A stretch of 16,576 nt of DNA, taken from RGIG3009 sp045595845. GTDB lineage: Bacteria > Bacillota > Clostridia > Oscillospirales > Acutalibacteraceae. The stretch spans positions 1 through 16,576 of the forward strand of contig JAZOBF010000031.1 in the NCBI GenBank assembly GCA_045595845.1, read 5' to 3'. The notes beneath the pieces are model-generated. The model was given only the letters and a program-made list of their open reading frames with translations. It was not told where the DNA came from and did not search any database. The position numbers were made by a program, and so were the translations under genes. Every line of letters begins with the position of its first letter. Positions within the stretch are counted from its first letter, which is position 1. Of this stretch, positions 11,731 to 16,576 are shown piece after piece.

Positions 11731-12399
11731 ATGGCAGTAGCTATGATTTGGGGAAGCCCCGGTAGTGGTAAAACGGTGGCCTCCACAGCACCCGAAAAGG
11801 AAAAAATCTTACTGTTATGCTCCGATAACAGTGCGGTGGTTCTTAATATGTTTGACCGTAAGAATGTTACGGTGGAGCGAGTAGAACACTGGATTAACCC
11901 CGGAGACGGTAAAAATTACTTCACGAAGCAGTTTGAGGAGGCCATCGCCTCCAAGAAATATTCGCTCATCGTGGTGGACAACCTTACCGATCTGAAAGAG
12001 ATGGCCATTCTCGAAATCGAGGAGGAGGGCAAGATTAAGGACATTCGCCAAGTATACCAGTGTGTATACCAGTCCATTAAGCGCCTCACTCGTATGGCTG
12101 CTAACGCCGATTGCCATGTGACCTTCACGGCATGGGACGATTGCGAGGAGATTACGAAGCTCGATGGTACTTTGGCCCTCCGACAGCTTCCGAGCCTCCC
12201 GAAGAAGATTCTGCCCCAGGTACTTGGTCTGTGTAACATCGTCGGTCAGATGGCCAAGGCGAAGGATAAGGACGGCAATATGCGCTGGTTCCTTATCACC
12301 GAGGACAGCGAGACCCGTTATGGCTGCAAGGATCAGCTTTATGGCCGTAAGACCATCCTGCCGGAGAATCTGTTTGTGAAACCGGAGGGCGCGAAGTGA
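11731..12399 (+). CDS. Sak4-like RecA-fold ATPase (phage nucleotide-binding protein)
   Basis: A 222-residue protein at ATG 11731 with AAAGGAG upstream. Walker A is GSPGSGKT (residues 8-15) and Walker B is SLIVVDN (D83). A RecA-like core follows (RRLPSLPKK-type loop: LALRQLPSLPKKILPQ). The size and layout fit the AAA_24/Sak4 family of single-strand annealing-type recombinases, which work with an ssDNA-binding protein and a nuclease. Those partners are both nearby (DUF669 protein and Cas4-like nuclease). It begins a transcript with its own repressor-controlled promoter. Its stop overlaps the GTG of the HD hydrolase gene. Confidence 0.8.
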   Translation: MAVAMIWGSPGSGKTVASTAPEKEKILLLCSDNSAVVLNMFDRKNVTVERVEHWINPGDGKNYFTKQFEEAIASKKYSLIVVDNLTDLKEMAILEIEEEGKIKDIRQVYQCVYQSIKRLTRMAANADCHVTFTAWDDCEEITKLDGTLALRQLPSLPKKILPQVLGLCNIVGQMAKAKDKDGNMRWFLITEDSETRYGCKDQLYGRKTILPENLFVKPEGAK

Positions 12400-12959
12400 A
12401 CAAGGATTACTTTGTAAAGCTGTTTTCGATGTATGTACAGCGCCCCGGTGCCGATAAGCTGCTGGAGTGGTTAGATTCTACCGATTTCTACACCGCACCG
12501 GCATCCACTCGCTTTCACGGCGATTATGAGGGCGGCCTGGTCGAACATAGCATCCATGTGTGGGAGGAGCTGGTACGGCTGCTGAAAGCCTATCCCGAAG
12601 TGAAGGTATCAGCCGAAACCGTAGCCATCGTAGCCCTGCTGCACGACCTCTGTAAAATCGGCTGCTACAAGGTGGAGCTTCGTAACACGAAAGTGAACAA
12701 CACCTGGATTAAGAAACCGGTGTATGTGTTCAAGGAGGATTTCTGTTACGGCGGCCACGGTAGCAAGTCGGTGTTTCTCGCCCAAAAACACATGGCCCTC
12801 ACAGAGCAGGAGGCGGTGGCCATTAACTGCCACATGGGTTACGCGGATCGCTCTCCTGGCGATTACAGCCTGGGCGGCGCTTACGAGCAGTATCCCTTGG
12901 CCTGGCTGCTCCATGTGGCCGACGAGAGTGCTACCTTCCTTCGAGAAACGAAGGAGTAA
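12396..12959 (+). CDS. HD-domain phosphohydrolase
   Basis: A 187-residue protein beginning at GTG 12396, which overlaps the previous stop (GTGA). The metal-binding HD signature is present: H51 in GGLVEHSIHVW, H83-D84 in IVALLHDLCKIG, H121 in YGGHGSKS and a later Asp in LLHVADESATF. The N-terminal RFHGDYEGGLVEHS is typical of HD proteins in phage replication regions. Family members hydrolyse nucleotides or signalling nucleotides. Substrate candidates are dNMP/dNTP pools or a host cyclic-nucleotide signal; the sequence does not decide. It is placed between Sak4 and the ssDNA-binding protein, so a nucleotide-metabolism role is plausible. Confidence 0.78.
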   Translation: MNKDYFVKLFSMYVQRPGADKLLEWLDSTDFYTAPASTRFHGDYEGGLVEHSIHVWEELVRLLKAYPEVKVSAETVAIVALLHDLCKIGCYKVELRNTKVNNTWIKKPVYVFKEDFCYGGHGSKSVFLAQKHMALTEQEAVAINCHMGYADRSPGDYSLGGAYEQYPLAWLLHVADESATFLRETKE

Positions 12960-12987
12960 GAGTATGTGTAGGAGTATGTGTATACTC
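12960..12987. repeat. Distal ACACATAC iterons (reverse orientation)
   Basis: GAGTATGTGTA occurs twice (12960-12970, 12972-12982); the second is part of the palindrome GAGTAT-gtgt-ATACTC (12972-12987). GTATGTGT is the complement of the ACACATAC box at the partition locus 3 kb upstream. It sits in the 72-bp gap before the ssDNA-binding protein gene. Confidence 0.65.
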
Positions 12988-13031
12988 ACAAAAATTTTAA
13001 CATTCAACCAAAATAAGGAGGACACCTAACA

Positions 13032-13499
13032 ATGGCAAACTGGACTTTTGACCCCTCGCAGTATGAGGAGAAAAACTTTGAAATCATCCCCGTGGGTGAT
13101 TACCGCGCTCGTATCTCCGAGGTTGAGGAGAAAACCTTTAGCTCCGGCAACCAGGGCTATGAGATTACCATGGAAATCAACGGCTACAACAGTCGTATGT
13201 GGTTCTATCTGGTGCTGGACGCCAGCAACCCCGCGCAGACCAACCAGCGCATCGGCGATTTCTTCAACTCCTTCGGCATTACCAACCCCGCCATGGGAAC
13301 CGGTAAGCAGTGGATCGGCTCGGTCGGCGCTGTCCGTGTGAAGCACGAACTGTACAAGGGTGAGAACCGCGCCAAGATTTCCTACTGCATCGCCCGTAAC
13401 CGTCAAGATAAACTCCCCGCGTGGAAGAACGCTGGTAATGGCGCTCCTGCTGCCCCTGCTTACGAGCAGATTGATATTCCGGAGGATTTGCCCTTCTGA
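13032..13499 (+). CDS. ssDNA-binding protein, DUF669 family
   Basis: A 155-residue protein at ATG 13032 with AAGGAGG at 13014-13020. The N-terminus (WTFDPSQYEEKNFEIIPVGD, YRARISEVEEKTFSSGNQGY) and the middle (NQRIGDFFNSFGI, GKQWIGSVGAVRVKHE) match DUF669 proteins of phage recombination modules, thought to bind single-stranded DNA. The C-terminus is Ala/Pro-rich and ends in IDIPEDLPF, an acidic tip with terminal Phe like the SSB tail that recruits partner proteins. The stop overlaps the helicase ATG (TGATG). It likely coats ssDNA for the Sak4-like ATPase and the helicase. Confidence 0.82.
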   Translation: MANWTFDPSQYEEKNFEIIPVGDYRARISEVEEKTFSSGNQGYEITMEINGYNSRMWFYLVLDASNPAQTNQRIGDFFNSFGITNPAMGTGKQWIGSVGAVRVKHELYKGENRAKISYCIARNRQDKLPAWKNAGNGAPAAPAYEQIDIPEDLPF

Positions 13500-14827
13500 T
13501 GCTGCGGGATTACCAGCAAGACCTCTACGACCGGACGGTGGAAGCCCTTAAACAAGGCTTTCGCCGTCCCTTGGTCGTGGCCCCCTGCGGGGCCGGCAAG
13601 AGTTATCTGTTTGCCGAGATGATCAGTAACACCCGTGGGTCGGCCTTGGTGCTGACTCACCGGCAGGAACTCAAAGTACAGCATGAGCAACTGTTCCGTG
13701 AGCAGGGGATTACTAACGCCAGGGTCGCTATGATTCTGACCGAAGCAAACCGCCTCGGCCAGTACCCTACGCCGAAGCTGATTGTCACCGACGAGGCACA
13801 CCTATCACGGTCGAACTCCTGGATGAAAGTGATCGAATATTACAACACCTTCACCGTGGGTTTCACGGCTACGCCGATCCGACTGGACGGTAAGCCTCTC
13901 GGTGATATATTCGATGTGCTTATCGAGGGAGTGGATACCCGGTGGCTGATTGATAACCACCGCCTCGCTCCCTACGAATACTATGCTCCGACCGTCGTGG
14001 ATACAACCGGGCTGCGGAAGGTGGCCGGCGATTATGTGGTGTCTGACCTGGAGCAGATTATGAATGAGAGGGCCATCTATGGAGATGTCATTAAGTCGTA
14101 TCGAAAGTTTGCTCCGGGAGAACGGAGTATCTGCTACTGCGTATCTGTCGAACACGCCCGGCGTACCGCAGACGCTTTTAATTCGGCTGGCATCCGGGCC
14201 GAGTATCTATCGGCTGGAACTCCTGCAAAACGGCGAAACGAAATCATGGCGATGTTTAGAGACGGCCTATTTGACATCCTCTGTAATGTCGGAATTATCA
14301 GCGAAGGAGTCTCCATCGACGAAGTAAGCTGCTGTATGCTGCTACGGCCAACCGATTCGGTGGCCCTCGGAATACAACAGATGATGCGCTGTATGCGTTA
14401 TTTGCCACAGAAAACGGCCAAAATCCTCGATTTCGTTGGGAACTATACACGGATAGGCTTACCGGATGAAAAACGCTCCTGGGCGCTCGGAGAGCCGCTA
14501 AAACGCAAAACGAGACTGGACGACCACGGCGATTTCTATATTCGCTGCTGTCCGGAGTGCTTTATGACCTTCCAGACGGCTCCCGTTTGCCCGTTTTGTG
14601 GGTCTAATTACCCACTCCATCCGAGAGAAATCCAGGCCCACCAGGACATAGAACTCGCTCGGATTACCGCCGAGGAGACAGCCCGTATCGAGGAGCAGAA
14701 AAAACGAGACCGCCAAGAGCAGGGGAGAGCGCAGAGCTTCGAGGAGCTTGTACGGCTCGGACGGCAGCGCGGCTATAAGAATCCGGCTTTTTGGGCGGCG
14801 AAGGTTATGAGGGGAAGGAGACGGTGA
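13499..14827 (+). CDS. SF2 DEAH-box helicase with C-terminal zinc motif
   Basis: A 442-residue protein whose ATG 13499 overlaps the previous stop. It has the SF2 motifs: Q-motif-like LRDYQQDLYD, Walker A APCGAGKS (residues 28-35), motif Ia LVLTHRQEL, DEAH at 98-101, motif III GFTATPIRLDG (121-131), motif V NVGIISEGVSID and motif VI QQMMRCMR. The arginine-finger region has MRCMR in place of the usual GRxxR. About residues 350-370 hold CCPEC...CPFCG, a zinc ribbon. The C-terminus is a charged helix and a basic end (RGRRR). Such proteins remodel forks or D-loops in phage replication. It fits the Sak4/SSB module as the replicative or recombination helicase. Confidence 0.88.
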   Translation: MLRDYQQDLYDRTVEALKQGFRRPLVVAPCGAGKSYLFAEMISNTRGSALVLTHRQELKVQHEQLFREQGITNARVAMILTEANRLGQYPTPKLIVTDEAHLSRSNSWMKVIEYYNTFTVGFTATPIRLDGKPLGDIFDVLIEGVDTRWLIDNHRLAPYEYYAPTVVDTTGLRKVAGDYVVSDLEQIMNERAIYGDVIKSYRKFAPGERSICYCVSVEHARRTADAFNSAGIRAEYLSAGTPAKRRNEIMAMFRDGLFDILCNVGIISEGVSIDEVSCCMLLRPTDSVALGIQQMMRCMRYLPQKTAKILDFVGNYTRIGLPDEKRSWALGEPLKRKTRLDDHGDFYIRCCPECFMTFQTAPVCPFCGSNYPLHPREIQAHQDIELARITAEETARIEEQKKRDRQEQGRAQSFEELVRLGRQRGYKNPAFWAAKVMRGRRR

Positions 14828-14828
14828 T

Positions 14829-15842
14829 ATGAAAATATTGCTTGTCAATGTGGATAGTCGATGGAATATGGCCATTCGGAAAATGTACAACTACTACCGC
14901 CAGGAACACGATGTCGATATGGTGGATCTCGGTTTCGGTGGCTATCCGCACAAACGGAAAAAGGTTATTGATGGCTCCGGTTACGACAAGGTTTTCGTGA
15001 GTAACATCTTCGACATAAACAAAGACCGGGTTACGGTTACGAACTGCGGGGATGTTCAGTTCGGAGGGATCGGCTCTAACAACCCTCATTTACAACTACC
15101 CTGCGAAATCGACTCGACGGAACCGTATTATTCCTCCGATGAGAAGGACTCCTATGGTTTTATCACACGAGGGTGCATCCGCAAGTGTTGGTTCTGCAAA
15201 GTACCCAAGTACGAAGGAGCGCTTAAAGAATACAACCGGGTGGAGAGCATCATACGCGGCGTACCAGGCGAGAGGGTTCACTTCATGGACAACAACATTC
15301 TCGCTTACCCCGGACACATGGATGTGTTCAACTATCTGATCGAGAAGGACATCCGATGTGAGTTCAACCAGGGCCTCGATTTCCGATTGGTGAACGATGA
15401 AAACCTGGACGCTCTATCGAGACTCAATTACATGGGCGAGTATATATTCGCTTTCGACGAGCCGAAATACCAACCTCTGTTGGAAAAGAAGCTGGCTCTG
15501 ATGAAGAAATATATCAGTAAACCGTGGAAACTCAAATTCTACATTTACTATCATCCGTCCATGGATCTGCAGCAACTCTATGAGCGCGTCGAATGGTGCC
15601 GGGAACACGAGTGTCTACCCTACATAATGCGCGACATCGCTTGTTGGGACTGTGAGAATAAGAATTTTCTCATTGACTACACCGCGTACTGCAATCAGCC
15701 GAGTATGTTCAAAAAAGTGTCATTCGCGGATTTTCTGCCGAAGCGAATTGCCTGTGGGTCGATTGATGAGGCCAGGATGGAAGCCGACCTGGTTATCTAC
15801 AATTCCCTGTGTTCGGATGAGAGGAAGAAGGAAGTATTATGA
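14829..15842 (+). CDS. Radical SAM protein with a possible Rossmann N-domain
   Basis: A 337-residue protein at ATG 14829, two bases after the helicase stop, with GGAAGGAG upstream. The radical SAM cluster motif CxxxCxxC is clear: C116, C120, C123 in TRGCIRKCWFCKVPKYEG. Downstream signatures fit a TIM barrel: RVHFMDNNILAYPGH, FNQGLDFRLV and LKFYIYYHPS. Residues 1-~100 (MKILLVNVDSRWNM, GYDKVFVSNIFD) resemble the Rossmann part that precedes many radical SAM domains of the B12-binding type, but no DxHxxG cobalamin motif is seen. Substrate unknown. A DUF4406 protein is coupled to it (ATGA overlap), so a nucleotide or DNA modification reaction is possible. Confidence 0.85.
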   Translation: MKILLVNVDSRWNMAIRKMYNYYRQEHDVDMVDLGFGGYPHKRKKVIDGSGYDKVFVSNIFDINKDRVTVTNCGDVQFGGIGSNNPHLQLPCEIDSTEPYYSSDEKDSYGFITRGCIRKCWFCKVPKYEGALKEYNRVESIIRGVPGERVHFMDNNILAYPGHMDVFNYLIEKDIRCEFNQGLDFRLVNDENLDALSRLNYMGEYIFAFDEPKYQPLLEKKLALMKKYISKPWKLKFYIYYHPSMDLQQLYERVEWCREHECLPYIMRDIACWDCENKNFLIDYTAYCNQPSMFKKVSFADFLPKRIACGSIDEARMEADLVIYNSLCSDERKKEVL

Positions 15843-16126
15843 AAATCTACATCGCCGGTTCTATCAATAAGAACCCGAACTATATGAGCCAGTTTTCTAA
15901 CGCCGAGCAACGCCTTACGAAGTACGGCCATACGGTGATAAATCCCGTTAAAAACCCAGGCTTTTCGTATAAGGAGTACATAGATATGGGTCTGTGTGAG
16001 CTTATGCGGTGTGATGCCATTTTCCTGCTCAATGGGTGGGAGAAATCCGATGGCGCGAATCTCGAATATGTCTATGCCCTTACCACGGGTATGACTGTGT
16101 TGCGAGAGGAGAAGTTTCCGTTATGA
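15839..16126 (+). CDS. DUF4406 / nucleoside 2-deoxyribosyltransferase-like protein
   Basis: A 95-residue protein with ATG 15839 overlapping the radical SAM stop (ATGA). The pattern YIAGSI...F..AEQRLTKYGHTVINP...Y..YIDMGLCELMRCDAIFLLNGWEKSDGANLEYVYAL matches DUF4406, related to nucleoside 2-deoxyribosyltransferases. The Gly-Trp-Glu-x-Ser-x-Gly-Ala-x-x-Glu segment (about residues 66-76) contains the Glu that acts as nucleophile in the enzyme family. These proteins exchange or cleave the base of deoxynucleosides. Activity of the DUF4406 branch is poorly defined. Coupling to the radical SAM gene suggests a joint pathway. Confidence 0.75.
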   Translation: MKIYIAGSINKNPNYMSQFSNAEQRLTKYGHTVINPVKNPGFSYKEYIDMGLCELMRCDAIFLLNGWEKSDGANLEYVYALTTGMTVLREEKFPL

Positions 16127-16380
16127 CCGCGAGTGAACGACTGGCCGAGGCCGGTTACGAAGATGTGCTGATATTCTCTGACCCCAGCTACGACGACGCT
16201 CTGGTTGGGGTTACCGAAAGCAATCAAGCCGTCTACGATTTCGACAAGATGGTGGACTGGCTCGTTCAGAACGACGGCTTATCCCATGAGGAGGCCGTGG
16301 GGTTTATCGAGTTCAACACCATCCGAGCGCTGCCGTACTACGGCGAGGAAGCACCCATTGTCATTTATACAAATATTTAA
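16123..16380 (+). CDS. Small conserved phage protein (85 aa)
   Basis: I start it at ATG 16123, which overlaps the previous stop (ATGA), and not at the in-frame codon 16036 inside the DUF4406 gene. The 85-residue product contains DDALVGVTESNQAVYDFDKM, VDWLVQNDGLSHEEAVGFIE and FNTIRALPYYGEEAPIVIY. I recognise this pattern, D.A..G....G.AVYD..KM...L....GM..EEA..FI..NTIRALPY, from widespread small proteins of Firmicutes genomes and prophages. Its function is unknown. It is soluble, acidic and alpha-beta in appearance, with no motif for catalysis. Confidence 0.7.
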   Translation: MTASERLAEAGYEDVLIFSDPSYDDALVGVTESNQAVYDFDKMVDWLVQNDGLSHEEAVGFIEFNTIRALPYYGEEAPIVIYTNI

Positions 16381-16412
16381 CGAAAATCGTTAAATTTTAA
16401 GAGCGACATTCA

Positions 16413-16440
16413 GATCGCCACCTTATCAAAGGAGGCGGTC
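16413..16440 (+). promoter_or_regulatory. Hairpin hiding the Shine-Dalgarno site of the VRR-NUC gene
   Basis: GATCGCCaCCTT (16413-16424), loop ATCA, AAGGaGGCGGTC (16429-16440): eleven pairs, one A-A mismatch and one G-U pair. The AAAGGAGG site (16428-16435) is almost wholly inside the 3' arm. Folding would block ribosome binding; TTTATT after the stem may also give weak termination. Confidence 0.7.
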
Positions 16441-16443
16441 TTT

Positions 16444-16576
16444 ATTAACCCCGAAACAAAACTGCAAAACCAGATTATCGTAGCCCTCTGTAAGAACGGC
16501 TGCGTGGCTCGTAACCATACGGTCGGGCAGTTTTATACGAAATACGGTAGCCTCGTAAGAATCGGCAGCCACGGCG
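16444..16576 (+). CDS. VRR-NUC domain nuclease, N-terminal part (partial), AUU start
   Basis: The frame opens at ATT 16444, eight bases after AAAGGAGG (16428-16435), and runs off the window end. There is no ATG, GTG or TTG in frame between the previous gene's stop (16378-16380) and this point; the next GTG (16504) would cut into the conserved region. The encoded sequence (NPETKLQNQIIVALCKNGCV, ARNHTVGQFYTKYGSL, VRIGSHG) matches the N-terminus of VRR-NUC nucleases, where members normally begin M-x-PE-x-K-x-Q. VRR-NUC proteins are PD-(D/E)XK-type nucleases found next to phage helicases, possibly Holliday-junction or flap nucleases. The catalytic residues lie beyond the window. Confidence 0.7.
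   Translation, partial: MNPETKLQNQIIVALCKNGCVARNHTVGQFYTKYGSLVRIGSHG

Overview
The window reads as part of a temperate double-stranded DNA siphophage genome from a low-GC-lineage (Clostridia-type, probably gut) host. I infer this from the AGGAGG-type ribosome binding sites, sigma-A promoters, an r1t-type holin, an Amidase_3 endolysin, and tail proteins of the kind found in gut Clostridia phages. Base composition is near 50% GC in the genes and lower in the control regions. No integrase, tRNA or CRISPR array is visible. There is a ParA/RHH partition locus with its own iteron-like repeats, so the lysogen may be a phage-plasmid.

Layout. (1) 1-5947, plus strand: tail and host-recognition genes. 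These are the C-terminus of the tape measure protein, a small DUF6711-like tail protein, a hub/baseplate-like protein, a carbohydrate-binding-type minor tail protein, a 61-aa tail protein, a tail fibre with three C-terminal repeats, a 74-aa tail protein, and an adhesin-like fibre with InlB-type and BspA-type LRR modules. (2) 5951-7407: lysis cassette with a small membrane-anchored protein, an XhlA-like membrane/coiled-coil protein, the amidase and the holin, closed by a bidirectional terminator. (3) 7451-8984: about 1.5 kb without a credible protein gene but full of RNA structure. It holds two tandem small RNA units on the minus strand, each behind a near-perfect TTGACA/TATAAT promoter; an opposing plus-strand promoter and terminator; a ~0.65-0.7 kb highly structured region that looks like one large ornate non-coding RNA; and a G-rich interlocked inverted repeat. 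(4) 8985-10030: parA and a ribbon-helix-helix parB-like gene. ACACATAC repeats lie upstream, inside and downstream of this locus. (5) 10097-10688: divergent XRE-type repressor and Cro-like genes. (6) 10705-16576: early replication/recombination operon with a zinc-ribbon protein, a Cas4/RecB-like nuclease, a Sak4-like ATPase, an HD hydrolase, a DUF669 ssDNA-binding protein, an SF2 helicase, a radical SAM protein, a DUF4406 deoxyribosyltransferase-like protein, a small conserved protein, and the start of a VRR-NUC nuclease that appears to begin with AUU.

How it works together. The XRE repressor probably controls lysogeny through a palindrome of form TATMAC-N5-GTKATA. I find it at the Cro-like promoter, at the start of the zinc-ribbon gene and inside the promoter of the Sak4 operon, with a half-site at the repressor's own promoter. 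The partition genes would stabilise the extrachromosomal form. The RNA-rich segment between lysis and partition genes is the least ordinary part of the window and the best candidate for an undescribed system. All family names come from recognising motifs by eye; no database search or folding program was run.
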